Both the position numbers and the translations under genes were made by a program. From contig NZ_JAHZMP010000003.1 in NCBI RefSeq assembly GCF_020748465.1, positions 310,001 through 374,000 of the forward strand: a stretch of DNA of 64,000 nucleotides. The letters run 5' to 3'. The notes under the pieces are model-generated. The model was not told the origin of the DNA, did no database searches, and saw only the letters and a program-made list of their open reading frames with translations. Positions 38,220 through 47,170 of the stretch are shown one piece after another (within the stretch, counting starts at the first letter, position 1; each line of letters opens with the position of its first letter). Source of the stretch: Terrisporobacter mayombei (GTDB taxonomy: Bacteria; Bacillota; Clostridia; Peptostreptococcales; Peptostreptococcaceae).

Positions 38220-38957
38220 ATGAAAGTTTTTGCTCATAGGGGAGCTAGTGGTGACTATCCTGAAAATACTATGTTGGCTTTTTCAAAAGCTTTATCAATA
38301 GGTGTAGATGGAATTGAATTAGATGTTCACAAAAGTAAAGATGGACAATTAGTTGTTATACATGATGAAGATGTCCAAAGAACCTTTAAAGGTAAAGGAC
38401 TTATAAAAGATTATACTCTAGATGAAATCAAAAGCTTTATGTGTAGGAAATTTGAATTTATTGAAAATGAAGATTGTAAAATACCCACATTAAAAGAAGT
38501 TTTTGAACTAATTAAAAATGAAAATATTATTTTAAATATTGAAGCAAAAACTGATTTAATACACTATGACTTAGAACAAGATCTTTTGAATTTAATCAAA
38601 GAATATTGTGTTGAAGATAAAATTTTTATTTCTGCTTTTAATCATAAGTGCTTAAATATTTTACAAAACTTAGATAATAGATTTAAGTATGGTGCTCTTT
38701 ATGAGTATGAAAAAGACTATGCTCCAGAAGCTAATGTTGTCGAGCATGCTAAAAAATTAAATGTCTATAGTATTAATATTTCAAAACAACTAGTTTCCAA
38801 GGAAATCGTAGATCTGGCCCACAAAAATAATATGAAAGTATTTGTTTATACTATTAATAAGCCTAATGCAATGAGAAAAATGATAAAATTTAATGTAGAT
38901 GGTGTATTTTCAGACTATCCGGATTTAATGAATGAAATATTAAAAGAATATGATTGA
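38220..38957 (+). CDS. Glycerophosphodiester phosphodiesterase
   Basis: A 245-aa GDPD-family TIM barrel releasing glycerol-3-phosphate from deacylated phospholipids. Catalytic and metal residues lie in AHRGASGDYPENT, GIELDVHKSKDGQLVVIHDE and LNIEAKT. No signal peptide, so cytosolic (UgpQ type). GGGAGG 7-8 nt before the ATG at 38220 sets the start; the frame is open seven codons further back. Divergent from glpP, which matches its role as a source of the GlpP ligand. Confidence 0.92.
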   Translation: MKVFAHRGASGDYPENTMLAFSKALSIGVDGIELDVHKSKDGQLVVIHDEDVQRTFKGKGLIKDYTLDEIKSFMCRKFEFIENEDCKIPTLKEVFELIKNENIILNIEAKTDLIHYDLEQDLLNLIKEYCVEDKIFISAFNHKCLNILQNLDNRFKYGALYEYEKDYAPEANVVEHAKKLNVYSINISKQLVSKEIVDLAHKNNMKVFVYTINKPNAMRKMIKFNVDGVFSDYPDLMNEILKEYD

Positions 38958-38984
38958 TTTGAGTCTTAAATAACCATCTAAAAC

Positions 38985-39023
38985 AAAAAGATTACTTCTG
39001 TATAATATAGAAGTAATCTTTTT
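38985..39023. terminator. Bidirectional terminator between GDPD and the symporter gene
   Basis: A perfect 15-bp stem AAAAAGATTACTTCT/AGAAGTAATCTTTTT with a 9-nt loop and T tracts on both exits, between convergent genes. Confidence 0.92.
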
Positions 39024-39061
39024 TTATTTTAGTATTGATTTTATTATAATATATTTCTTAC

Positions 39062-40459
39062 TTATGCTATACCTTCTGTATCCTCATCTGCCATTCTTAC
39101 TGAATTTGGATCCTTAATATATGACTTTGTAAGCTTTATTACTATTCCTGAAAGCCCAAATAATGCAATAATATTTGGTATTATCATAAGTCCATTAAAT
39201 GTATCTGAAACATTCCATATTAAATCAAGACTACCTACTGAACCTATAAATACTGTAGGTATCCACAATAATCTTATTATTTTTGATACTTGTTTTTGTT
39301 TTCCTTTGAAAATATAACTCCAGCTACACTCTCCATAATATGACCATCCTAATATTGATGTAAATGCAAAGAAAGTAATTGCTAAAGATACAAATGCTCC
39401 TCCAAATGAACCAAATACTGTACTAAAAGCTTCTGCTGTAAGAACTGATCCCGTTAATCCAGAATCTACGACACCTGTAGTAAGTATAACTAAAGCTGTC
39501 ATAGAACAAATACAAATTGTTGTTATAAATACTTCGAAAATTCCCCACATACCTTGTTTTACTGGATTGTCTGTAGATGCTGTTGCATGAAGCATCGGAG
39601 CTGATCCAAGTCCCGCTTCATTTGAGAATACCCCCCTTGCTACCCCAAATCTCATAGCTCTCATTATTGTATATCCCATTATACCTCCACCTGCAGATTT
39701 AAAACTAAATGCTTCAGTAAATATTGAAGATATAACAGCTGGTATTGTATCTCTATTTACAACTATAACTACAAGAGATCCTAAAATATAAAATAATGCC
39801 ATAACTGGAACTAAAGTTTCAGCAGTTTTTGTTATACGAGAAACACCACCAAATATAACTAGACCTGTTAATACTGCAAGCACTAGTCCTGTAACATACG
39901 TAGGTATTTCAAATGAACCTTGTAAAGCTGTTGCTATTGAGTTTGATTGAGTCATATTACCTGTTCCAAAACAAGCAGTACCAGCAAATATAGCAAATAA
40001 TATTGCTAATCCTTTACTTTTTAGACCTTTTTCCATGTAATACATTGGACCACCGTAATATGCGCCTTTTTCATCTTTACTTCTATAATATACAGACAGT
40101 ACAACTTCTGAATATTTTGTCATCATTCCAAATAGTGCAGACATCCACATCCAAAATACTGCCCCTGGTCCACCTGTAACTATGGCAGTTGCAACACCAG
40201 CTATACTACCAACTCCAACACTACTTGCCACAGCTGCCGACATTGCTGAATAGGGTGAAACACCATCTTTTGCTGCATCTTTATTTTTACTTATGGAACC
40301 TAAAGTGCTTTTTACTATTGTGTTGCATTTTCTAATTTGAAAAAAACCTGTTCTAGTAGTCATGTATATACCAAAACCAACTAATAAGGCTAGCATTATT
40401 GGCCCCCATACAAAACTATTAATTGGTCCATTTATTCTATTTATAAATTCAGTCATCAA
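39062..40459 (-). CDS. Alanine/glycine:cation symporter (AGCS family)
   Basis: A 465-aa membrane transporter with about ten or eleven helices. AGCS signatures are SPYSAMSAAVASSVGVGSIAGVA (central part only quoted in pieces: AMSAAVASSVGVGSIAG), GPGAVFWMWMSALFGM, GGPMYYMEKGLK and VARGVFSNEAGLGSAPM. The family imports alanine or glycine with sodium or protons. Single gene; the 760-nt region upstream is a decayed gene. Confidence 0.93.
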   Translation of the reverse strand: MMTEFINRINGPINSFVWGPIMLALLVGFGIYMTTRTGFFQIRKCNTIVKSTLGSISKNKDAAKDGVSPYSAMSAAVASSVGVGSIAGVATAIVTGGPGAVFWMWMSALFGMMTKYSEVVLSVYYRSKDEKGAYYGGPMYYMEKGLKSKGLAILFAIFAGTACFGTGNMTQSNSIATALQGSFEIPTYVTGLVLAVLTGLVIFGGVSRITKTAETLVPVMALFYILGSLVVIVVNRDTIPAVISSIFTEAFSFKSAGGGIMGYTIMRAMRFGVARGVFSNEAGLGSAPMLHATASTDNPVKQGMWGIFEVFITTICICSMTALVILTTGVVDSGLTGSVLTAEAFSTVFGSFGGAFVSLAITFFAFTSILGWSYYGECSWSYIFKGKQKQVSKIIRLLWIPTVFIGSVGSLDLIWNVSDTFNGLMIIPNIIALFGLSGIVIKLTKSYIKDPNSVRMADEDTEGIA

Positions 40460-40555
40460 TCTTCCTCCTAAAATATCTCTTTTTATTTATATTCCTATAT
40501 TATAATTCTAGATTCTTTAAATATATTGTATACAAATTCCAACGCCTGTATATCT

Positions 40556-41047
40556 AAAGAATATTTGTTCTTTACTTACACAATTAACAACTTCTTGTGC
40601 ATCTTTAACATGAAATGCATCAAGTGAGAATTACCCCTTATAATATATCCTAAATCATTTCTTCACTTAAACGTAAGTTTATAAGGTTTTTCCTGTATGA
40701 AAAGTACCTGTGTACCAGCTTAATCGTTGTGTATTACGTGAAATCCAGTTACTTCTAAACAAAGGTAAGAAAGTTCATTTGTTACATCTGCACCATATCT
40801 AGTTCTTCCACCTACAGTAAGGTTTATTTAATGCTAATTTTTTTCGGAAATTACTCCCCCAATTTATGTAAACCAAGCAAGTTGTATGTTTTTATAGAAG
40901 TTTCTTGATAGATTTGCTGGTACATTATAACAAACATCTGAAATTTTCTTAAGCTCTTTACTTCTCACATCATCAGTTTCTTCTTCTGACATTTTAGCTA
41001 CTAGATTATCATAATCAGGGTTTATCTCTCCAAAAGCTTGATGCCAT
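40556..41047 (-). pseudogene. Decayed glycyl radical enzyme (PFL-like) fragment
   Basis: Reading the minus strand, GEINPDYDNLVAKMSEEE leads to ELKKISDVCYNVPANLSRN and FYKNIQLAWFT, then a stop, IGGVISE, stops, and LTVGGRTRYGADVTNELSYL CLEVTG. These match the central pyruvate-formate-lyase domain of glycyl radical enzymes in the correct order. A segment of the domain is missing between them, and stops and frameshifts interrupt the rest. There is no Gly-radical loop. Closer to the dehydratase/lyase subfamilies than to PflB, but the remnant is too short to name a substrate. Confidence 0.65.
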
Positions 41048-41181
41048 TATTTTATATTATCTCATTTATTAATGTAAACGATTTCCAAGCCTCTGTCAAT
41101 CATTTTACTAGATATTTTTGTAATTTTATGTAGTTTTTTTAATATACGTTATACATTTTTTTGTATTTATATAGAAATAAA

Positions 41182-41203
41182 GGAGTTGCCTTATGACAAC
41201 TCC
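41182..41203 (-). terminator. Terminator of the cystine-type ABC operon
   Basis: Stem GGAGTTG/CAACTCC with an 8-nt loop followed by TTTATTTC on the minus strand, 18 nt past the ATPase stop. Confidence 0.75.
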
Positions 41204-41221
41204 CTCTCATTCATATTAAAT

Positions 41222-41953
41222 TTATACCACAATTCTAGCAAATTGATTTATACGTGTATTCTTATTTTCTCTGAATAGCTCTGATGGACTTCCTTCTTCT
41301 TCTATAACACCATTTTCCATAAATATAATTCTATCTGCTATCTCCCTAGCAAACTTCATTTCGTGACTTACTATTATCATCGTCATATGGGCTTCTGCCA
41401 AGGATCTTATAACGTCTAGAACCTCTCCAACTAATTCTGGATCAAGGGCTGAAGTCGGCTCATCCATTAGTATAACTTCTGGGTCTATAGCCAAAGCTCT
41501 TGCTATGGCAACTCTTTGCTTTTGTCCTCCTGACAGTCTAGATGGATATTGATCTTTTTTCTCCTCTATGCCAACCAATTTAAGCTTTTCTAGAGCTATT
41601 TTATTTGCACTTTCTTTGTCCATTTTTTTTACTACAATTAGTGGTTCAGTTATATTTTCAATTACTGTTTTATTATTAAACAAATTATAATTTTGGAAAA
41701 CCATAGCCGTCTTTCTTCTTATTTTTAGTATGTCTTTTTTATGTAAATTAGCTAAATTTACATTTAAATCTCCTATGGTTAAACTTCCACTATCAGCTTT
41801 TTCTAAGATATTTATACATCTTAGTAAAGTTGATTTCCCTGTACCTGATGGTCCTATTAAAACAACTACTTCACCTTTTTTGACTTCTAAATTAATATTT
41901 TTCAATACAGTATTTTGGTCAAATTTTTTACTTAAACTATTTATTTTTAACAT
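41222..41953 (-). CDS. Polar amino acid ABC transporter ATP-binding protein
   Basis: A 243-aa ATPase of the GlnQ/TcyC class: Walker A GPSGTGKSTLLRC, signature SGGQKQRVAIARALA, Walker B ILMDEPTSALDPELVGE and switch His in VSHEMKFAREIAD. Third gene of a solute-binding protein-permease-ATPase operon, 14 nt after the permease. Confidence 0.92.
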   Translation of the reverse strand: MLKINSLSKKFDQNTVLKNINLEVKKGEVVVLIGPSGTGKSTLLRCINILEKADSGSLTIGDLNVNLANLHKKDILKIRRKTAMVFQNYNLFNNKTVIENITEPLIVVKKMDKESANKIALEKLKLVGIEEKKDQYPSRLSGGQKQRVAIARALAIDPEVILMDEPTSALDPELVGEVLDVIRSLAEAHMTMIIVSHEMKFAREIADRIIFMENGVIEEEGSPSELFRENKNTRINQFARIVV

Positions 41954-41967
41954 AAGTACTTCTCCAT

Positions 41968-42636
41968 TTAATATGCTTCACTTAACTTTTTCTCCAGCTT
42001 ATTTTGAACATATACAACTGCTAGATTTATAAGCCAATAAATGATTACTACACAAGTAAATGCCTCTAAATACTTATATGTGGCTGCCGCTTCTGATTGA
42101 GCAGTAGCCATTATTTCAGTAACACCTATTGTAAAAGCTAAGGAAGACCCTTTTATAATATCTGCAAAAGTATTTGTCATAGCTGGTATGGCAACTCTAA
42201 TAGCCTGTGGCAAAATAATTCTCATCATAGCCTGAGTATAAGTCATACCAAAAGCATAACATGCCTCAGCTTGTCCTTTATCTACTGAAGATATGGCTCC
42301 TCTCAAGCTTTCAGCAAAATATGCTGATGAGTTAAGACCTAGTACGATTACTGCTGCATTAAATGCGCTTAATTCTTTAAGAGACGGTATTATTTTTATT
42401 AATCCAAAATATATAAAAAATAATTGGGCTACTAATGGAGTCCCCCTAAAAAATGAAATATATATTTTTGATAGTCTCTTAAGTGCAGGTATTTCAGAAT
42501 CTACAATCAATGCAATAACCATAGCTACTACAATGCCTAGCACTAATGCTAATAATGACATTTTAAAAGTTATGCCTAGGTATTTAATCATTATTGGTAT
42601 TAAGTTTGCTACAAATTCAAAATCAAATATATGCAT
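41968..42636 (-). CDS. Polar amino acid ABC transporter permease
   Basis: A 222-aa protein with five helices of the HisM/GlnP family; the ATPase-contact EAA loop is QAEACYAFGMTYTQAMMRII, and FFRGTPLVAQLFFIYFG is typical of the family. 11 nt after the binding-protein gene and 14 nt before the ATPase gene. Confidence 0.92.
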   Translation of the reverse strand: MHIFDFEFVANLIPIMIKYLGITFKMSLLALVLGIVVAMVIALIVDSEIPALKRLSKIYISFFRGTPLVAQLFFIYFGLIKIIPSLKELSAFNAAVIVLGLNSSAYFAESLRGAISSVDKGQAEACYAFGMTYTQAMMRIILPQAIRVAIPAMTNTFADIIKGSSLAFTIGVTEIMATAQSEAAATYKYLEAFTCVVIIYWLINLAVVYVQNKLEKKLSEAY

Positions 42637-42647
42637 TTTTCCACCTT

Positions 42648-43463
42648 TTATTCTTTAGTTGTATCTATTCCAAACCATTTATTTGATAGCTCAGTAAATG
42701 TTCCATCTTCATGCATAGCTTTTATAGCTTCATTAACTTTTGATATTTTATCTTTACTTGCTTCTTCTTTTCTAAATGGATATTGATTTATTTCATAAAC
42801 ACCTGTATCTATATCAGCTATATTTAAAGGTAGTTTTCCTTGTTCAATTGTAGTTTTTGCTTTTACTTCTGATAACCAAGCAACATCTATTCTTCCATCT
42901 ACTACATCTTGCTCCATAGGTACCCCGTCATATGTAACTATATCTAAACCTAATTTATATTTTTCATTAAGATCTTTTATAGTTTTTTCCCCATTTCCAC
43001 CTAATACACAACCAACTTTCATACCTTTTACATCATCTATTTTACTTATTTTACTATTTTCTGGAACTATAAACTTATATTTACTATAAGCATATGTTTC
43101 AGTAAAATCATACTTTTCTCTTCTTTCTTCTGTTGTTGACATTTGATGAGCAACTGTATCTATTTTTTCAGCATCTAACATACCAACTAATCCACTGAAT
43201 TTAGCTGTTTGGAATTCTATATCATATCCTGTTCTTTTTCCTATTTCCTTCCATACATCTACTTCAAAACCTTTATTCTCATCATTTTCTTTGAAACACC
43301 ATGGATAATATTCTGTAGAGACACCTACTACTAATTTTTCTTTAGAATCCTTATTTGATGAATCTTCTGACTTATCATTAGACCCACTACATCCAACTAA
43401 CATTGTTACCCCAATCATTAAACTTGATAAAACTGTAATAATTTTTTTACTCGTTACACCCAT
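42648..43463 (-). CDS. Amino acid (probably cystine) ABC transporter substrate-binding lipoprotein
   Basis: A 271-aa lipoprotein: signal peptide with lipobox LVGC (lipidated Cys near residue 25) and a Ser/Asp/Lys linker, then an SBP family 3 domain. VGVSTEYYPW, GFEVDVWKEIGKRTGY and ERREKYDFTETY resemble cystine-binding members (TcyA/TcyK-like). The PatB-type C-S lyase gene just upstream supports a sulfur amino acid, but it is a separate unit. Confidence 0.85.
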   Translation of the reverse strand: MGVTSKKIITVLSSLMIGVTMLVGCSGSNDKSEDSSNKDSKEKLVVGVSTEYYPWCFKENDENKGFEVDVWKEIGKRTGYDIEFQTAKFSGLVGMLDAEKIDTVAHQMSTTEERREKYDFTETYAYSKYKFIVPENSKISKIDDVKGMKVGCVLGGNGEKTIKDLNEKYKLGLDIVTYDGVPMEQDVVDGRIDVAWLSEVKAKTTIEQGKLPLNIADIDTGVYEINQYPFRKEEASKDKISKVNEAIKAMHEDGTFTELSNKWFGIDTTKE

Positions 43464-43622
43464 TCCCTTTTTCTCCTTGTAATATTAAATATTTTTATGA
43501 TACCCTTTTCCAAGGTCAATTCTAACATAGTTATAAATGCCTGTCTTATTGTATTTTTGTATATATAAAGCTCAATTATTACCTTTTTTTATGTCATGAT
43601 TTTTATATAAATTTTAAGCACA

Positions 43623-43649
43623 AAAAAAGATGCATTAAGCATCCTTTTT
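43623..43649 (-). terminator. patB-like gene terminator
   Basis: Stem AAAAAAGATGC/GCATCCTTTTT (one mismatch), 5-nt loop, T run on the minus strand, 6 nt past the stop. Confidence 0.75.
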
Positions 43650-43655
43650 CATAAT

Positions 43656-44825
43656 TTATAATCTACCTAAAGCTTCTTTTATTCTGTTTAAACCATCTTC
43701 TAACTGATACCTTGGACAAGCTATATTAATTCTTGCAAAGTCTTTGCAGTTTTTATCAAAGGCTTCTCCTTTATTTAATGCAACTTTAGCATTTTCTTGT
43801 AAATATAAATTAATATCATCTATTTTGTATTCTGAAAAATCTAGCCAAACTACATAAGTTCCCTCAGGTCTTATAAATTTAATCTTTGGTAAATTCTCAT
43901 GTATAAAATCACTTAAATAATTTAAATTACATTTTAGATAGTCTAATAATTGACTTAGCCATTCTTCACCTCCATTGAAAGCTGTTTCTACGGCTGCAAC
44001 ACTAAAAGAATTATTTCTTGCCATATGATATTTTGCCAATTCTTTTTTAAATTTTTCACGCTCATTTTCTTTTGGTATGGAAATAAATGATGCTTGTAAT
44101 CCAGCTAAATTAAAAGTCTTGCTTGCAGAAAAGCATGTTATTGTTATTTCTTCAACTTCTTTTGATAAAGATGCAAAAGGAGTATATTTATAATCTTTAA
44201 ATACTAAATCTCTCCATACTTCATCACTTATTACTCTTACATTATGTTTTAAACATAAATCAGCTATTTTCTTCAATTCATCTCTGTCCCATACTCTTCC
44301 TGTAGGGTTGTGAGGATTACATAATATGTACCACTTCACATTATTTTCTATTATTTGCTTTTCAAAATCCTCAAAATCAATTACATATTTATTGTCTTTT
44401 ATTATTAATTCATTTAAAAATAATTTTCTATTATTGTCTAATACGCAATCATAAAATGGAGGATATGCTGGTGAGCTAATCATAATATTATCATCTTCAC
44501 ATGTTAATAATTCAACTGCAAAAACTAAGGATAATACTACTCCTGAAGTGTGTATTAAAGTTTCTGGATTCATACTATATCCGTATCTTTTCTCTGTCCA
44601 ATTACATGCACTTTCAAAGTAATGTTTCCCCGTATTTACATATCCAAATATATTTTGATCTAAGACGTTTTTCATAGATTTACTTATATTAGGACATATT
44701 TCAAAATCCATATCTGCTATCCAAAATGGCAGTAAGTCGTTTGATATGAATCCCCCTTCCATACCTGACCATTTAGTAGAGTTATTATTTTTTCTGTCTA
44801 TTTTATTGTCAAAATTGTATTTCAT
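43656..44825 (-). CDS. PatB/MalY-type cystathionine beta-lyase (PLP)
   Basis: A 389-aa fold-type I PLP enzyme. MalY/PatB features are LPFWIADMDFEICP near the N-terminus, YGYSMNPETLIHTSGVV, CNPHNPTGRVWDRDEL, SDEVWRDLVF, and the PLP lysine in CFSASKTFNLAGLQ. These enzymes cleave C-S bonds of cystathionine, cystine or related thioethers. GGGGGAC 5-8 nt before the ATG at 44825 sets the start (frame open 13 codons further). The cystine-type transporter follows downstream, a sensible metabolic pairing. Confidence 0.88.
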   Translation of the reverse strand: MKYNFDNKIDRKNNNSTKWSGMEGGFISNDLLPFWIADMDFEICPNISKSMKNVLDQNIFGYVNTGKHYFESACNWTEKRYGYSMNPETLIHTSGVVLSLVFAVELLTCEDDNIMISSPAYPPFYDCVLDNNRKLFLNELIIKDNKYVIDFEDFEKQIIENNVKWYILCNPHNPTGRVWDRDELKKIADLCLKHNVRVISDEVWRDLVFKDYKYTPFASLSKEVEEITITCFSASKTFNLAGLQASFISIPKENEREKFKKELAKYHMARNNSFSVAAVETAFNGGEEWLSQLLDYLKCNLNYLSDFIHENLPKIKFIRPEGTYVVWLDFSEYKIDDINLYLQENAKVALNKGEAFDKNCKDFARINIACPRYQLEDGLNRIKEALGRL

Positions 44826-45256
44826 ATTTGTCCCCCTTAATATAATCTGTTTATAATTTCCCATTGATTTAAATTATCTTGTTCTTACAATAGTGATTAT
44901 ACTACAAATAAAAATTATTTCCACAAGGCGATTTCAGTTAACTTTCTACACCTTCTTTATGAATTTATCTTGCCAATTATAACTTGTGCCTATGTACTGT
45001 GCCTAAGCCCCAAAAACTCTATACGCGCGTGCATACACATACACGCTAATTTTTCTTATATTTTTACAATTATTAAATAACTAGGAACAAATATAGGCAC
45101 ACTATTTTTATAATTATTTCTGTGCCATGCTGTGCCTATCATATCTCCTTATTCAATAGGCTCATTATGTATATTCCAAAATATTCACTTGTTAGATAGT
45201 TGTTTTTATTGTACGTGTTCAAAACCTTAAATTTTCATTAAATTGAGTTTAATAGA
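44826..45256. other. Gene-free stretch with GTGCCTA repeats at the edge of the accessory island
   Basis: No ORF supported. GTGCCTA occurs at 44986-44992, 44999-45005 and 45132-45138, inverted at 45094-45100, with a partial GTGCC at 45122-45126. Between them lies a locally GC-rich ACGCGCGT (45023-45030) and an inverted pair GCGTG/CACGC (45027-45046). Such clustered short repeats beside an accessory region resemble arm-type integrase sites, but no integrase gene is present. Confidence 0.6.
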
Positions 45257-45733
45257 TTATTCTTCTCTGAATACATAATGATTACCAGTATGATTATTTA
45301 TAAATCTCCATTCTTCAACAAGGTCAGAAGAGTTTACAAATATATTTATTACTATGTTGTCTTCTAATAAAATCTCAATATCTCCGATCTCACTGTAGTT
45401 CACCTTGTTTACTTTTAGCGGTAACATAGGCAATAATATTCCATTAACAATTTTATCATACCTGTTATTTCCTATAACATCCCAATCATCATTTATGGAA
45501 CCTTCTATTAATGTATAAATATCATAGTTGCTCAATAAAATCTTATTGTTTCTAGATATTCTAAAAGGACATTGGATATGAAGAGCATATTCTGATTTCT
45601 TAACTTCCTCATTTCGGTAGTTCCTTACTAATAATTCCTTACCAAATGAAATCCAAATCATATCAGAACATCTCCCCATGCCATCCATTACATTGTTTTC
45701 TAAATATTTATTAATCATTTTACTTTTCCTCAT
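45257..45733 (-). CDS. Small immunity-like protein, 158 aa
   Basis: Cytosolic, no signal or membrane segment. The pattern ALHIQCPFRISRNNKILL, then DIYTLIEG, DDWDVIG and a late VEEWRFINN belongs to a common family of small proteins found among toxin-immunity genes; I cannot name the family with certainty. It starts 14 nt inside the Imm53 gene upstream, so the two are coupled. RBS lies within that overlap; MINKYL five codons in is an alternative start. Confidence 0.65.
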   Translation of the reverse strand: MRKSKMINKYLENNVMDGMGRCSDMIWISFGKELLVRNYRNEEVKKSEYALHIQCPFRISRNNKILLSNYDIYTLIEGSINDDWDVIGNNRYDKIVNGILLPMLPLKVNKVNYSEIGDIEILLEDNIVINIFVNSSDLVEEWRFINNHTGNHYVFREE

Positions 45734-46019
45734 ATTTTTCTATCCAACTTTTAAATATATATATAATTTCGTTTAATTTCTTAGGACCTCCTGAACCTTT
45801 AAATACACCATCTTCTTTTATACAAATAATCCAATCTTTATTACCTTTGTCGTATCGAACTGTGCTAAATTCCTTTTGCTCTAAATAAGTATCTATTAAG
45901 TCAATGTAAGTTGACCATCCTGGATTATCAACAGTTTCTATCTTTACACCATACATATGCTCCCAATCTCCATCGCAATTACTATTGTACCAATTTTCTA
46001 ACCACTCTAATAAATTCAT
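45720..46019 (-). CDS. Imm53 family immunity protein
   Basis: A 99-aa acidic cytosolic protein that reads as Imm53 throughout: LLEWLENWYNSNCDGDWEH, GVKIETVDNPGWS, DWIICIKEDGVFKGSGGP and a final FKSWIEKYEE helix. Imm53 proteins neutralise the C-terminal toxin domain of polymorphic toxins. No toxin gene adjoins it here, so it is an orphan or acquired defence against kin. Overlaps the next gene by 14 nt. Confidence 0.9.
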   Translation of the reverse strand: MNLLEWLENWYNSNCDGDWEHMYGVKIETVDNPGWSTYIDLIDTYLEQKEFSTVRYDKGNKDWIICIKEDGVFKGSGGPKKLNEIIYIFKSWIEKYEEK

Positions 46020-46077
46020 ACCAATTACTCCTAACTCTTTTTTACTCTCTTATCTATACCAATTCTACAATATAAAA

Positions 46078-46437
46078 CTATATTCTTCCCCAATACTTCT
46101 CAACTTCATTTGACTTTATTATTGTATTTTTTCCCATATATTGTCTTGAATTACTCAATACTTTTTTATCATCACCTATCCCTGCTAGAATTGTAATGAT
46201 GATAACTTCTTGTAAATAAGCATCCCCTTCAGATAATGCCAACTCAATTAAATCAAAAATTTGTTTAAGCTTTAATTCATCTTGTTGTATTGCTATGTCT
46301 CGTATTTCACAGCATACATCATCTTCAAAGAATACATGCGCCAGAAGTTCATTGTTCAAAATATCATGCTCAATATACTTTGATTCAATATTAGGCATAA
46401 TATTTTGAACATAATTTAAAAATTCATCTATATTCAT
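46078..46437 (-). CDS. Immunity-like helical protein, 119 aa
   Basis: A small acidic, mainly helical cytosolic protein: LLAHVFFEDDVCCEIRD, LALSEGDAYLQEVIIITIL, and near the end YMGKNTIIKSNEVEKYWG. The layout resembles small proteins of unknown function that accompany polymorphic toxins, but it is assigned mainly on context (58 nt upstream of Imm53). Confidence 0.6.
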   Translation of the reverse strand: MNIDEFLNYVQNIMPNIESKYIEHDILNNELLAHVFFEDDVCCEIRDIAIQQDELKLKQIFDLIELALSEGDAYLQEVIIITILAGIGDDKKVLSNSRQYMGKNTIIKSNEVEKYWGRI

Positions 46438-46477
46438 TATTTTCCTACTTTCTAATAGTCAAAGTCACTTACTAAAA

Positions 46478-46837
46478 TTAATCACAGTCCAATTTTATTT
46501 CTGACTTATAATCAAAGAATATATTAATCATTTCTAATTCTATGAAATTTGTATCAGATGATATTAATTCCTCATCCTGCATACCTAATGTTAACCAATT
46601 ATTAGATATTTCTTTTAAAAATTTATTAAATTTATTCTGATTAAGTTTATCATTGAATTCAATTTTTATTTCTACAACATACATGCCATCTATTTTCCAA
46701 TAAGGTTTATTGCTTTTGTATTTAATTTTATTTATATAATCGTTAAGAGGTTTAACTATGCCTTCAGTGATATTCCTAGATTCTTTTTTATTATTTGAAT
46801 ATACAAATAATCTTATAAACAATTTTATACTAAGCAA
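46478..46837 (-). CDS. Uncharacterised protein, 119 aa (immunity-like context)
   Basis: Not recognised. Lys/Asn/Ile-rich soluble protein, with PYWKIDGMYVVEIKIEF and FLKEISNNWLTLGMQDEELI in a strand-helix arrangement. 40 nt upstream of the next immunity-like gene on the same strand; likely a member of the same cassette. Confidence 0.55.
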   Translation of the reverse strand: MLSIKLFIRLFVYSNNKKESRNITEGIVKPLNDYINKIKYKSNKPYWKIDGMYVVEIKIEFNDKLNQNKFNKFLKEISNNWLTLGMQDEELISSDTNFIELEMINIFFDYKSEIKLDCD

Positions 46838-47170
46838 CTTTTTACTCCTTTATATTTATGTATAATTTTTTCTTATAAAGTATAATTTCCCTACTTCTTT
46901 ATTCTAAATATTCATTTCATACAGTCTACTGAATTTTTATTGTTTAGCTTTATTTTAATCTTCGGATAAAAAATTAAAAATAACTTCTTATCTAATCATA
47001 CCAAGCTCAATAATTGGCGAACAAGTCTCTTTAATATTTATAAACTTAAATTTAATCTGATAATTCAATTTTTCATATCCTTTGTCCTATCATCTTATTG
47101 GAATAATGTTAACAATCTATAATTCATTGCTTACATTAGCTACATTAAACTATTAATTCTATTAGCTAAA
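46838..47170. other. Gene-free spacer, possibly holding a decayed small gene
   Basis: On the minus strand, after an AAAGGAT at about 47086, a short readable stretch (NYQIKFKFINIKETCSPII, then ELGMIR) ends in stops, with another broken stretch following. It could be the remnant of another immunity-type gene; nothing else is visible. Confidence 0.3.

Noticed and set aside
40460-40555. Riboswitch upstream of the alanine/glycine symporter
   Set aside because: No glycine-aptamer pattern is visible; the stretch is AT-rich leader next to a decayed gene.
45027-45046. Intrinsic terminator at the GCGTG/CACGC pair
   Set aside because: Only a 5-bp stem and no T run in the correct place; no gene ends there.
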